Shown: positions 11,813-24,492 of the stretch, in pieces
Layout: each line of letters starts with the position of its first letter
Numbering within the stretch: position 1 is the stretch's first letter
Assembly (NCBI GenBank): GCA_022316685.1
Contig: JAKJHU010000370.1
Location: forward strand, 222,001 to 286,000
Length of the DNA: 64,000 nt
Origin: Progne subis subis
Taxonomy: Eukaryota; Chordata; Aves; Passeriformes; Hirundinidae
Direction of reading: 5' to 3'
The notes under the pieces: generated by a model
What the model saw: the letters and a program-made list of their open reading frames with translations, nothing else
Databases searched by the model: none
What the model was told of the DNA's origin: nothing
Made by a program: the position numbers and the translations under genes

Positions 11813-12822
11813 GAATAAAGTAATTACAGTCTTTCAAACTGCCAGCAATGCTTGCTTTGAGCTTGTATTTGTCCTGAACGCCAGCTCTGCTTACAATTTT
11901 GGGTGTGACAAAACTGAGGGGGAGGGGGAGAGACATAATTGTTTTCTGTGGTGAAGAACGCAATAGATTTCTAGGGCAAAACCCACCAAAATGAAGTAGA
12001 AGTTTCCTAGGCATCACATTAGGGATTAGGACCTAAATTTAAAGTGTCAAATAGGGCTGATCAATGGTTATATTTGACTAGCACTGGTTGAGTGGTTTTC
12101 AATGGTTGCTTCTGCTTTGTGCTTCATGAAACTAAAATGCAGTTTGTAATTTTAAATAACAGCCAGAAAACACACAGCACTACAGAAGGAAGGGTTCTTT
12201 ACTGTGAATTGAACATTTTAAAAATAGTTCTAAGACTTTTCCTGAAGGAGCTTATCTTTGAAAAGGAAAAAGTGTTTTTCTATGTGTTAAAAAGATCCTG
12301 TATAGGAATACTAGCTCTTCAACTGGAGTCAGTCATAAGGGAATAGTGGGTATGATGTATAGCATAGCAAGTAATTGGGTTTTTTACTTTTTAGCAACAA
12401 AGACCTGTTGTCTTAGTAAGAATTCTATACTGAAGTCCATTTTGGAAACGCCTTTCATTGCATGGTCAAACATTAGATATTCTATTAAATGTGCTCTCAA
12501 GATTGCTCATAGCTTGCATGCTGTTATGTAGAGATCAGACTGGTATATCTTTAACTTGCCGCTTAAATCTTTACCTACAAAGCTAGTCCAAATTCTGTAC
12601 TTTCAAAGATTTGAGCTTTCTGCAGTTCCTTTTGCCTGATCATTGAATTTCATGCTGTGACCCCCCAGCGCAGCTCTGTGTGGTTAGCACTTTTAGAACT
12701 ACGGAAAACCACTTCCTCCTGAGATTGTTAAATATACAGGGAAACATTTTAAAAACATGTAGTCATTGAACAATCCAAGTATTTAATTTATTTTTAAGAA
12801 AAAATACTCTGTTCACCTTTGT
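11813..12822. other. unique non-coding DNA
   Basis: No gene or mobile element was recognised between the low-complexity tract and the solo LTR. Confidence 0.45.
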
Positions 12823-13571
12823 ACACCTGTCTTGATTTTGAAAGACAGTTGTCTGCCAGGGTAAACTAGAGCCTCCCTTGGAACAAAGAATGTAAAACCC
12901 CTTCCCTCCAAATTATTATAATTTTGTAATTAGGGGCTCTCAGGCAAAGATATGGGAAGAGGAGTAACAGTTCTTTACTAGGAATATTAAAAAAAAGGGG
13001 AAAATACAAATGTACCAGTACAAAAAAACAAGAAAAGTAGCAAACAAAAATCCTGGAAAAAACCCTGACAGAGTCAGGGATACGACCTGGCACACTGTTG
13101 GTCAGGGTGTTGGAAGCAGTCCAAGTCCTCCTGGAGTAACAGATGTGGTTCTGTGGAGTAGAGATGGTCCTGTAGAATGTCCAGTGGTGACGAGATGGGT
13201 CCAGTCTTCCTCAGGGAATCCAGTGAAAAAAACGGATACCTTGTGTCCTTCAGTCCCAGTTTTTATCTAGCTGGGAACAGTTGGCTCCTCCCCCACTGTG
13301 TGGAGCATCTCACAATGGGATGATGGAATGTGTCATGTCATTGATGGGCCCTAATGGCCCATTATCAGAAGATGTGCCCCTGGAGGATGGAGGGGTGGTG
13401 AAAGAGATAAGAAGCACTGCCCCACCTGGATTTAATGGCTGGGCCATTATCAGAAGGCATCCGCCCCCCTCCCCCCTGGAATTACAAGAGAAGGATAAAA
13501 CATCTCCCAAAAAACAGCTTTCAACCGAAATAGGAGGCATATTTTTAGTTTACACAGTCCAAGACAACACC
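12823..13571 (-). mobile_element. solo LTR of an endogenous retrovirus with ACACC target duplication
   Basis: The LTR proper is 12828-13566 (739 bp). The plus strand reads ACACC, then TGTCTTGATT, and at the other end CCAAGACA, then ACACC. The direct repeats at 12823-12827 and 13567-13571 are a perfect 5-bp target-site duplication, and the ends form a TG...CA inverted repeat (TGTCTTG and CAAGACA). In LTR sense it runs on the minus strand, with a GATAAAAA TATA-like box about two fifths of the way in. No internal retroviral sequence adjoins it, so it is a solo LTR left by recombination between two LTRs. A close relative lies in opposite orientation at about 52230-52994. Five-base duplications fit ERVL-type elements, though the family name was not checked. 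The 105-codon plus-strand frame inside it is antisense to the LTR and shows no sign of selection. Confidence 0.93.
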
Positions 13572-14000
13572 TTATTAAAAAATCAGTTGAGTTAGAATTT
13601 ATCCAGTTAAACGGACAGCATGCAGGCTGTGTTTAATCTGACAAATTTCTTCTGAATCTAAAACAAATAGAAAGTTCTGAATGCTGAAATTTTTAGCTCA
13701 TTCAGTTTTATCTTTCTTAATTCTTGCTAGAGATTTCCTCCTAAATAATCAAATAGACATTTTGCTTAAGTTTACAACAATGTTCTTTAAAAGAGGAAGA
13801 TTTTGTGTATATAACACTGTAAAAAGCACGTGAGCCAGACAGTGGCACCCACAAAAAGCCTCTGACTGTTCTGGTCTTCCAGGTAAGCTGTAATTACTAT
13901 GGGGATGACTATCAGTTTCAAGGCTTTAGATGGCAAATTTGGTGCAAAACCCTGTGTTTTAGTGCATTAATTGGGTTTATATTTGTAATGTTCTTTTCTA
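13572..14000. other. unique spacer between two LTRs
   Basis: No gene was seen. It contains AT-rich DNA and a few short T and A runs. Confidence 0.4.
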
Positions 14001-14002
14001 TC

Positions 14003-14310
14003 TGTCCCTGCCCAGCAGTGCCCCCCGCCTCACTGAGATGTAACCTAATCCTGTTTCCTCCCACTTATCACTGATTGGGTGGTGCCTCTGGGTCTCACCT
14101 ATGGGCCCTGCCCCCTGGGGGAAAAAGCCATGGTGGGGGAGGGGCCAGCACTCTCTGGCATCGGCTCTCCATCGGGAAGGGTCTCAAAAGCTGAGTAGGA
14201 CATAAGAATAAAAGCAGAAATATCCATCCTGAAATCAGAGAGTCAAGATTCTTCTTTTACCTTTGGCGGCCGTCTAGTCTCATGGGGAAGGCTACAACCT
14301 TGGACTAGCT
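14003..14310 (+). mobile_element. probable short retroviral LTR
   Basis: The block is GC-richer than its flanks and starts TGTCCCTGCCC. It contains an ATAAGAATAAAAGC TATA/poly-A-like stretch near 14200, then a CT-rich segment and GGCGGCCGTC. This U3-R-U5 type order suggests a plus-strand LTR. The right end is uncertain: GCTACA at 14296 gives a canonical CA. TCTAT at 13997-14001 and again at 14311-14315 could be a target duplication but would leave a non-canonical right end. No internal retroviral genes adjoin it. Confidence 0.55.
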
Positions 14311-15000
14311 TCTATTGATAGTGGCTATAATTCAGAGCTAGTATGTGTCACCCCCTCCCCTTTACAGTTACAGTACAGATTGTGATATATAGAAAATACT
14401 ATTCAAACACAATTCATTATCATAGTACATTAATTTTACTTGGAATTACAAAATGTTGGGAAATATTTTGCTTTATTATATGATTAATGAACCTACATTT
14501 AAATCATAGTTTATGTATTCCTAAAATCAGCAATGAAGGTTAAAAAATACATTTAATTTGGCATTACTTGATGTCACAGTAGAGTTTTAAAATATAGTTT
14601 CAAAGTTGTGCTTCTTTTTTCATTCATACAGCAGCTTGAGCATCTTATTTTCCTGTAAAATACCTGAAATCTAAAATTGAGCACAAACTGAATTTGCTGT
14701 AATATGTCTACAATAAGAGGATTGCATCGTCTTAGAATGGGATTTTAGAAAATATCCTTCCTCATAGAACAGAGCTAAACACAAGTAATAAAATACATAT
14801 CCACATCTCTGTAATTGCTTTCTTCCTCTCAAAAAGCATTGGTGGGAAAGTCAATTCACCAGTAGACTGAAGGAAAGGTATGACTACAAGAAGTTATGTT
14901 CAAAAGGAAATGTTGAACAAGAAATGTTAGGAAGATAATTAATGTTTATGTGACTAACCATTGCAGGTCTTGCAGTCATATACTACGAAGGTCAGTCCAA
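14311..15000. other. unique non-coding DNA
   Basis: AT-rich sequence with no recognisable gene or repeat. Confidence 0.4.
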
Positions 15001-15189
15001 GGCCGCTCTCTGATTGCAGTGCATGGCTTAAAGCAGAGTAAGTAGACATGTGCTCTTGTGATATAACTGCTTAGCTTTTGAAACAGGTAAGGCCTGAGAA
15101 CTGGTGGCAGCAAGCCAGACAAAGCAAAGTTCTTGAGGACTCATTACCAGTTTTTCTTTTTGTTATGATTATCCCTCAGCCCAATCAGT

Positions 15190-16854
15190 TTTGTAGTCTG
15201 TTTTACTATGTAGCTGTATAGGCATGAGAACTGGCACAAGTGGTCCAGAGCAAGGAAGAAGCACTAGGATGGCCCGCTGGAAACAGCCCAGACCAGAAGC
15301 CTGCATGGTGATGAGAGGCTATATATCTAAATATCTGGAAGGCTGATATGAAGTCAGAGGAGAAAGAAATATGGCCTTCATCATCTATTGTAAAGAAATG
15401 AGCCAGTTCTGTTGCCCTTAAAATGGTGTTGCTGGTTCTCAGTTATAATGGCTTGGCACAATTTTGTTTTCTAGATATAGAGAAATGTAAAATGTTTTGC
15501 CCTGCCCTGACAGTAGCGTGCATTGGGGGGGAGGAGGACAAGGACCCATCAAAAAGCTGGCTGAGATATTGGCAGCTAAGTTGACCAATGAGAAGTGTCA
15601 GTGCAACTGTGGAAGGAGCATTTAGAACCAATCTGCTGAGACCGCCCATTCTCTCGCTTTAGGATCATCCATGAGGTAACATGGGGGGTGGCGGGCGGCC
15701 TCGTGTCGGGCCTTGCTGCCCTTTTGGGCGGCCGGGCCGGGCCTGGCCGGGTGTCTGAGGGCCGCTGCCCGCACAGAGAGAGCCTGGGCCGGCTGAGCCC
15801 CTTTCCCTCGCTTGCTGGCAGGGGAGAGGGGCAGCTGCAGCTCGGCAGCGCGGGGCCGTGTGCTCAGACCATGGCAGAAGGGGCCAGAACATGGCCCAGC
15901 TTAATCACCGCTGGCAGCGGAGAGAGCGAGCCTGCAGCTCCGTAACAACTCTGAGCTGGACTGCCTTAGATGAGACCGAGGGGTGGAAAAATGGACATTT
16001 ACCAGCTTCCTTTATCAGCACGGCCTTGCACTTTTTCTTCAGCCCTTAGCAACACAGAACTTTTAAAGCACAGTTCTTCCTAGAGAGAAAGAAAGAAGAA
16101 AACAGAAGGTACATGGAACAGACACTGCATGAAGTCAGTTAGATGAGAAGTGAAAGAACTAATAATATTGGAATAGGATTGAAGAAGTGGACATTTTTAA
16201 CCAGACTTTTCTAAGGTAAATTATGAAGAAATGAACTGTTCTTTGCAGCATTCTTAGTATTATTTGGGTAGAATGCTATTCTAATCAAAATTAAGGACTG
16301 ATGTAATAGAGATTTATTTGGGAACTTGGAAACCCCCACTCCTGGGTCAAAAAGGAGGTCTCAGCCTTTTGAGACAAAGATAATTTTAGATAAGAAGAAG
16401 TATTCCTAAATAATACCCCAGATACACTGAGAAGCTCTGCAGATAGAACATCACAGTCTGTGAAAACTCCGGGCAGCAGCAGATGTGTGACATTGAGAGC
16501 ACTGGACTATTTTGTCTTGTAGCAAACATCTTCATAAAAAGATCTTAGACTCTTCTCCTAAGTAATGAGTAGTTATGTCTAAGTGGTGAAACTGGCTGAA
16601 AACCCTAAGTTGTGTCTTTCTATGTTGTTCAATAAGAAGTTAATAATTTGTAAGAGGAAAGAAGTGTGTTTTAAAGTTTCATTCTGTTTTAGTTTAAGTC
16701 TTTTTTCTTGTTTCTCAACTTTTTTTTTCTTTTCTCAGTCTTTTAATATATGTTAATAAAACTATTTTTGTTCATTTTTAAGCTTGAGCCTGCTTTGTTT
16801 ATTTTTCTCCTAATCTCTCCCTCCCACAAAAATATTAACACTAAAACCCCTACA
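15190..16854 (+). mobile_element. long LTR-like block with a CpG-rich core (left end uncertain)
   Basis: The right end looks like an LTR end: a TAATAAAACT polyadenylation-type signal near 16755, a T-rich then CT-rich stretch, and CCCCTACA ending at 16854. TCAAT and then TGGTGC follow, a spacing and sequence like a retroviral primer-binding site. The minus-strand provirus at 26-32 kb also has TGGTGCCC just inside its LTR. A CpG-rich segment (15690-15940) sits in the middle, and the rest is AT-rich. The left end was not found. TGTAGTCTG at 15192 is one candidate, and LTR-like sequence may begin as early as 15000. No gag or pol sequence was recognised downstream of 16860. A host promoter with a CpG island is the main alternative. 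Confidence 0.45.
15690..15940. promoter_or_regulatory. CpG-rich segment inside the LTR-like block
   Basis: About 250 bp of very GC-rich, CpG-dense DNA (GGGCGGCCGGGCCGGG-like). An 85-codon plus-strand frame and a 75-codon minus-strand frame overlap here and reflect composition. It may be the U3/R promoter of the LTR-like block or an unrelated CpG island. Confidence 0.45.
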
Positions 16855-19800
16855 TCAATTGGTGCTTCTCCCTGGTTTTATTAAATTAAAACCATTACAT
16901 CAGTGCAGACCATCTGATCATGGGGATTGTGTCCTGAAACAGGAAAAGAACTGCATAAAATTCTGCTGGTTTAAATACCAAGACTTCATAAACCAATCAT
17001 AGTTTTCCACTAGGGACTCATTCTCAGGTCAATAATTATTAAGAACATCAGTACCCCCTAATATTACTTCACTTGCAGTGTAGTTTAGAATTGAATTTTT
17101 TCTTTTCTGGGATTTATGAATTATTTGTTAATATTAGCTTCTACACTTCAAACATCACCCAGAAGTTAGCGCATTATTCTGTTATTAAATTCTACTTGCT
17201 CATCTCATTGCACTTTTATCATGTGCTAAGGGAAATAGGGAATGCCTGTGAAAATCAAGTGTTTCACTTTAGCACAAGAAGGTAGCAGGCAGTGTACACA
17301 GAGCATAGTGAGGAGAATTCTCCTGTAGAAAAAGCAACTAAAGTTCAACAAGGAACTTTTCAGGTGCATTTGTGTTATTTATTAGAACAAACAGTTACAT
17401 ACCTATTTTTATTAAACTTTAAAAAAATAAATTAGATAAAACCTATTTATTTGCTATCTGTGCAAAGGCTATCTTGCCTTTCCTATACTTTTTCAGATCC
17501 TCACTCTACATCTGGGAAGCAAAACTTCTCCATTCTGACTGTATCAGTTAGATGACAAATGCTATGCCTTTGAATATGGAAATAAACAAGCTGCTCTATT
17601 CAGTTAAGTACTAATGAATTTTGGTTTCCCAGACTAATTTCACTCTTTAGCAAAACTCAGTGAAACTTAAATCTAGTTAAAATCAGTGAGCAGCTAGACT
17701 ATACAATCCTGTTCTTCCCATTTCCTCAGAAAAGCAAATAAAAATCATGTAGTCTTCTTCCTTAAGAGATAGGATTGAAGAATGCTTTGTAGATATAGCA
17801 TTAGCTTTGTGCAATTTGGTCTCTGACAAGACTAATTAGTAGATCCATTGTTTGCACAAAATTGTACTTATCCTCCTTGCATTCATCTCCTCTTACCTCC
17901 GAAGCTCTATGTTACTTAATAAGATACCTCAGAAGGGTTGTATGTCCTTTGTGGTCAATCTGTACAGTCAAAAGTATACTGCTACTCACTGAGACGACCT
18001 CAGTAGACTACTGAGATGTGTGCAGTGCATTAGTCAATAACAACCACATGAAGAAAGGAGTTACACACACTGAAAAGCTGAAGTATATTATTGTGTGGCT
18101 GCTTCTGCCAATGGGGATTTCACGAGTGTTTGGAACTGCTGTGTGCCAGTACCAAAGGCCTCTGAATATTTGTTCTCAGTCTCCTGGTTTCTGTGCACTA
18201 ACTATCCCAAATACCACTGTGGACTCAGGTAGCAAGCCACAAGCGGCAAATGGGACTGGCATGTGTATCGTATGGTAACCACAGGTCTCATTGTGGTATA
18301 ATGGACAGAACTAGGTTTTACACAAATTGCACAACTCCTAAGTGAAGTTCTTGCCACAGATGTTGGTTAATTCGGTTTCTGGATAGCTTTCTGTTCACAA
18401 GCTGCCTTATTGCAGAGGGCTCTGTGTGTCTTCCTGATAACTAAGGTTGTGTTGATGACTTCTTTTATCCAAATAATGAAGTAGACAAAAGTGGCCCCAT
18501 CTTGCCTGAGTCATGGCCAATTATTTTTTTCCATGATCATCTCTACATAGTGTGAGCTGAAAAAATCTAGTTAGCAGATGGAAGGTTTTGTGGGCAGACT
18601 TTAGGAGCAACATGATTCATCATTGTGAAATAAATATGGAAGATATGGTTAAAAAATAAACAAAACAGAAAGCTATAATAGGGTGATATTTAGATTTCCT
18701 CCAAGATATCTCTCTGTGAAAACTCACACATTAATCACTGAAAATCTTTTTGGGGACTGATTTTGTTTTCAGGAAGGTCTTCAGTAGTAAATCTTTCAAG
18801 TATAGGTCTTTGACCAGATGGCTTTAGAGTGATTTAACATACTTTTACGTGAAAACTGCCTCAGTGTTCCTTGCCTCCATGTACTTGATTCTCAGAGCTG
18901 GCACCCTGGACTTCTATAAGGCTGAAAGTGAACACTGAGCTAAATTCTCAAGCTCTAGACCTGGCACTTCACATCATTCCTTATGGATGTAAAAGAATCC
19001 AGATTTGAATGTTTGGCAGGAAAATATCTAACCAATCTGTCTTTCAAGGAACATTGCAGAATATGGCTATAAACAATATATTTCATCCTTACTTCCCTGT
19101 CCTGCCTTTTGCAATTGATGCAGCCTGCCAGCTTCACTACCTGAGACAGTCTAAACCTTTGTTGACCCTTTTCTCTTGCTAACTTTACACCTGCCGACTA
19201 CTATTTTCTTTATATCTATTGTCTCAAAATGAGACTTTAAAAGTTATCTGCTCCTAAAACTTCTCTGATGAGAGATATATAAGGATTCTGTTGAAGAACA
19301 CCAGCTTTTCATCAATCCACTCATTTCTCTGGCACATTAGTACACTGAATGTGACCAAGGAAACAGGGAGCTTAATACCACCAGGTTTTCTGTGGTGCTT
19401 GCTGGGTTCACATTGATCATTGATATGACAGCATGGAGCATGCAGTATAAAATAGAGTACCAAATGCAAGACTGCCTTTGAAACAAGGAATTTTTTTTTA
19501 AATGTGTGATCAGTGAAAATCCTCAGGACTAATTGTTTAAAATGGTGAGGAGAACTGAGAGCAAAGAGCTAACAATGATTTCTTTCTGAATTTCTACACA
19601 GAGGAGGTTAGTTAGTGAGAATTGCTAAAATCATACACATCAGCTAGGTGCAAAACACTAATATTTGAAAATCACCTGACACAGGTATTTAGTCTACAAT
19701 TAGCTATAAGATGCAAATACAGAATATTTTAAAAGTTAAAGTTTTCTTGGGAGTATGGTATAACATAACCGAACTTCAGGTACCAGGCATTGAGCTGGAT

Positions 19801-21021
19801 TTTGGTGCAGGTAGAAGCTGTTATTTGTTTTGCTTTTCCCTTCTCTCCACCCCACTGCCATCAGTGGATGGAGGGTTCTGTGCCTGTGCAGTATCACAGG
19901 ATGCTGTTACACTGGGCTACTCACATAGCATAATGGTTACAAAAATTTGGCACAGCACTTACCAAGCTCCTGTTTGCCTGGAGACCTCTATTTTTCTGAC
20001 CACAGACCTTCACAGTACGTGTACTGCCCATGCCAGGATTTACAGGTGTGACAGAGTGTAATCTATTTTCACATGCAGGATAATTTGTTCTCTATCAGCC
20101 CAGATGGGATATTGGAAGGGTTTTAAAAGTAAGTCTGAAGGAAATAGGCAGGCTCAAGAAGTTAGATTGTGAATCCACTACTTGAATAATTTCATTTCAG
20201 CACCCTTTCATAACCCTTATTTTCTTGTCAGGGAATTCAAAAGAATTTCATCTTTAATGTATTTCTGGTCCTATTTATGGAGCCACTCACAGCACATTTT
20301 CTGTAATTAATATTAGAACACTAATGCATTAATGAAGAAGTGAATGTGTGAAAGAGAATGCAGGAATTGTTTCTGAAAATATTTTTTCCCCAAGATCAAC
20401 TTAATGAAGACATTATTTTTTTCCTGAATGATGCAAAAAATAAAAATAATTCTAAAGATTACCATCAAAACTCATCTGCTTTTAACAGTCTCTAATATTC
20501 CCATGTATTACAGGTTTAGTATCACAAGCTTCAACCTTACAAGGCTGATTTGTTAGCGTTGAAAGGAATTATAAATGTGTTTGATTTTTTATCCACCATC
20601 TAAACCAACTTTCAAGGGTTCTTTAGCCTCTCTAAATATATCACTCTTGGAATGTCTTGCTGGAAGGAATAAGATAATTCAAAATATAAAAAAAACCCTA
20701 AACATTAACTGATCTTCAAAAAATCACAAAACAAATACCTGTGGATTGATTGTCTTTTCCACACTACAGGTATGCCTGTCTCTCAATGGCCAAGTCTTGT
20801 AAGCATTTTCCACTTGCCCATTTTTCTGTTCTTTTAGTGGTGTCAGTTCAAGTGTTCATGGAGCCATAAGGTAAAATAATCAGGTAATACATCCAGGTCA
20901 AACCACTGTTTTAGTTTTGGGTTTTTTTAAGGGTAATTTTAAACTTGATGCAGTTGTTGACTCATTTCACTCATATAGTCCCACAAAGAGTAGTACCAGC
21001 ATAACCTGTGCTGGATGAGGT

Positions 21022-21043
21022 CACAAGGAGGAGGAGGAGGAGG
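21022..21043. repeat. (GGA)n short microsatellite
   Basis: About six copies of GGA or AGG in a row in otherwise unique DNA. Confidence 0.85.
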
Positions 21044-22818
21044 AACCTCTCCAGATGCCAAGGGAATCACACATGCAGTCCCTTGATTCCCCTGCTCCCT
21101 GCCCACGGGTGCCACTGGGGCAGGGCAAAGCAACTGCCTGGCATGAAGCAAAGGTGACACCTTTTGAAGTCCCAGAACAGTGTAAGAGCCAGTGGGCTTT
21201 CTTTAAATGAAACACACCCACAAGCACTGCTCATCTGCTGCTGTGTGCATTGCATTCCAGAGCATTCACCTCTTCAAGCCTACAAGTGACTGGAGGAGGA
21301 TTTTTTAAAGCAGAAAGTCAACACAGAGGCCCATACCCAGAACCAAATGCTTTCCTGAATACTAAGTGCTATACATGGCAGTTGTTCACGGCAGCTACAT
21401 TTTTATGCATTTGCAGGATTAATATAGTAAGCATAATGTAAACATGCATCACTCTTTTGGCTCAGCGTTCATTCATGATTACTCTCATTGCAATTGTAGG
21501 GCTGCAAAGTGGTGCCTGGTTTTCTCTTACAGACACCTCTAGAGTAATTTCCTTAGGAAGTAAGCTCACTCTCCCCCATGGAAGGGCTTTCAGAAAACGG
21601 GGGAAATCCTTTCAATGCCAGCAGCTGAAGACTGGGCTGGAGTGCATGCACTTATTTATTTTTTTTTTTTTTTAAACTCCAAAGTACTTCTCTGTTACAA
21701 CTTGTCAGCTAATGAGTTCTTTTTAAATGTGGCTCCTAAACAGCGTACACAGTATTGTTTTACTAATAGTTTCCAATTAATAGACACTATAAAAATATAA
21801 ACAGCAGGAATGGAAAAATCATTAAAAGAGTGGCTTTTGGCTTCTTTCATTCAGGCAAAATAAATGGGTTATATTTGCTGCTGTTATTACTGATACAAGA
21901 CATAAAGCAGATTAAAACAACATATGTTTTCAATACTAAATGCTGACTTGAGATGTGCATGAATGCAAGCTCCAAAGAGAAAAAATATATTGCTGTCAAA
22001 TTGTGAAAAGGGCTGCTTATTCAATGGCCCTGTCCCTGTACATCACAAAAAACAGTGGACACCATAACTCAAGGACTATGCAAAGCATGGTCAGTGATCT
22101 GCAGGAGACGTGCAACTTAAGTTGAAATAGTCATTCCATTCCTCAGAATATTTTGGCTCCATCTATGCCATCTATTTAAATAACCCTTTTCCTCAAAGCA
22201 GGAGCAAACCGTGCCTCCGAAGGAACCCTTATTTACACAGTGATGTATATCCACAGTTACCAGGGAAGGTGAATGTCTCATTTAGACCAGCACTGGTACC
22301 TTAGCTACAGAGTCACACACAAACTGCTCAATGTGCTTATCCACCAGCGCAGCACGGAAATAGGTTATTAGGCAGACTGGTGTCTTTCATGACAGGTTCA
22401 GGATCTCTGGGATACACTAAGGGGGGTTGAGTCCGTAGAATGGACACCAGTCCACAGTCCACAGAATGCCACCTCATATATACAATTATGCTTGCAGGAA
22501 GTCTTAGAGAGGTATCCCAATAAGCTCATATATTAAGTTTCATTTAGCTACATTTTTGGTCATAGTCATTTTAACCAAAGTTATTCAGGCACAGTCTAGC
22601 TTTGACACTGTAAACTGCATAAAATATAGATGATGTAAGTATATAGATAAATATGTAAGTATATATAAAAATAATAGCATTAAAGGGTAAATACTGCCCT
22701 CAGAAAAATTAATTGTTGAAATATAAAATAATAAACACTTTAATTTATAATATGACCCACAACTCTCTTTGAAACTCAAGCCTTGTAAACACCTGTTTTT
22801 AATTACTTAAATTTTAAA

Positions 22819-22846
22819 CATTAATTAATTAATTAATTAATTAATT
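22819..22846. repeat. (TTAA)n microsatellite
   Basis: About seven tandem copies of the tetranucleotide ATTA/TTAA, fully self-complementary. Confidence 0.95.
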
Positions 22847-24089
22847 TCATGCTGTGTTTTTAAAGATTCTGATTTATAGAAATATGTTTCCTTGCAAGCA
22901 TCTACAGTCTAAAGCAGAATGAAAAAATATGGAACCATTTTAAAATAATAAACTACAGTGAGGAAGTAGAACAGCACTTGTAGAACAGCAGCATTTCAGT
23001 GTGAAACTGCAGACACATTTACTGCCTAATGCCTATACTTAATTAAACCAGTCTGTGAGCATAACAAAGAATGCAACTTCTATGTTTTTGAAGATAGTCC
23101 AGTGTGCATTCCACATGGACTCTGTGTGTGGTCTTTTCATGGTCAGAAAATTATATTCTTCTCATGTCCCATGTTTTCTGTGGTAATCTTAGTTGGCTGT
23201 GTACTCCATCCAAGTGCTTAACAGTCATTCTCTTGCAGATTCACAATGAAACCCTACAGTGTCCAGCACTGCACGTAACAAATGCTTTGCTCTTGGTATT
23301 AGGCTGTAACCAACTGTGAAAGCTCTTAGATGAACTTGTCATATCCACTCTTTAACATTACTGGGTTTACTTTGGTTTGAGTGGAAAAGAGATGTTAGTA
23401 ATGAGTTACATTTTTATATGTTCTCTAAATTACATGTTTATGCTAAGCTATAAGGTTCACTCATAAGCTCTTTCAGTTTGGTGGTGAAAACATTGGTTAT
23501 CAGAAGAGCCAAAAAGGACTAACAGGACATTCTGCACCACCAAAGAAGTAACTGAAGAATTTAGGAACATTGTTAATCCAGGCAAAAATTTCCAGAGTAC
23601 TTAGGAACCAGGAAATCTGAAACAGACCTAGTAATCTCTTAGAAGACTGGAAACTCACAAGCAAAACACTTTTTGTTATCAGCGTACTTATCCATTTGTT
23701 TCTTGAGATGTTAATTTCGAATTTTTGATGTTTGTGTGTTGCAAGACTTAATGTTATCTTCAAATGATCCTTGAAGTTTCAGTGAAAAATCCCATGGTTG
23801 GGTAAGGGTGTCTCAACTACACCCTGTCTTCAATGGGGAATTAAATTTTCTTTAAAATTTCTTTTAAAAATTCGATTTTCAATTCAAATTTCTTTAAAAA
23901 TAATTTAAAAACATTACAAGCAGAAATGGCTTTTAACAGAATATAGAACATAAACTGACAGCTATGTGGTTCTGATGCCATTGGGAGGCCTGAATCTCCA
24001 TTGCACACAAACTTGGCTAATGCCCTGGTTTCAGCCATGTCTCCCTTACACAGAGGGAAAAGAGTGGAAGAATATAAAGCTTAGAACAC

Positions 24090-24492
24090 AGACCCTGTGA
24101 GGAGCAGCTGAAGGAGCCGGGGTTGTTTAGCCTGGAGAAAAGGAGACTCAGAGGTGACCTTATCACTCTCTACACACTCTCTTCTTCCTGAAGGATGTTT
24201 GTAGACAGCTGGGGGTTGATCTCTTTCTCCAGGCAGCAATTGACAGAAAGAGAAAACACAGTCTCAGGCTGCACCAAGGGAAATACATGTTTGCTATTAG
24301 GAAAAATTTTTTTACAGAAAGGGTTATAAAGCACTGGAATTGTCTGCCTGGGGAGGTGGTGCAGTCACCATCCCTGGATGTGTTTAAAAAAAGACTGGAT
24401 GTGGCACTCGATGCCATGACCTAGTTGAGGTGTTAGGGTATGATGATGATCTTGAAGGTCTCTTCCAACCTAGACATTCCGTGATTCTGTGT
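24090..24492 (+). mobile_element. CR1 LINE, 3' end fragment
   Basis: About 400 bp matches the 3' part of chicken-repeat-1 LINEs as I recall it. It runs from GAGGAGCAGCTGAAGGAGC and TTTAGCCTGGAGAA through the GGAGGTGGTGCAGTC segment, then CTCTTCCAACC, and ends ATTCCGTGATTCTGTG. That ending is the short octamer-like repeat CR1 uses in place of a poly-A tail. It keeps only the last of the coding region and the 3' UTR, the usual 5'-truncated form. Short frames across it are not functional. No clear target duplication was seen, as is usual for CR1. Confidence 0.93.

Larger units (their letters stand above)
16860..24085. other. long unique AT-rich interval, no gene seen
   Basis: About 7.2 kb without a recognisable exon, CR1 or LTR. 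The open frames are short and scattered on both strands. Small features are a GGTTTTA/TAAAACC hairpin at 16874-16893, a GGA run at 21022-21043, a T run near 21658-21673 and the ATTA array at 22819. A moderately GC-richer stretch at 22090-22480 has no identifiable family. Confidence 0.5.

Noticed and set aside
11379..12017. 212-codon minus-strand frame that looks like a membrane protein
   Set aside because: The hydrophobic part is the translation of the A/C-only low-complexity tract. Its flanks have no family features.
22090..22480. GC-richer block as a possible LTR or exon
   Set aside because: No TG...CA ends, target duplication, splice-bounded frame or family resemblance found.
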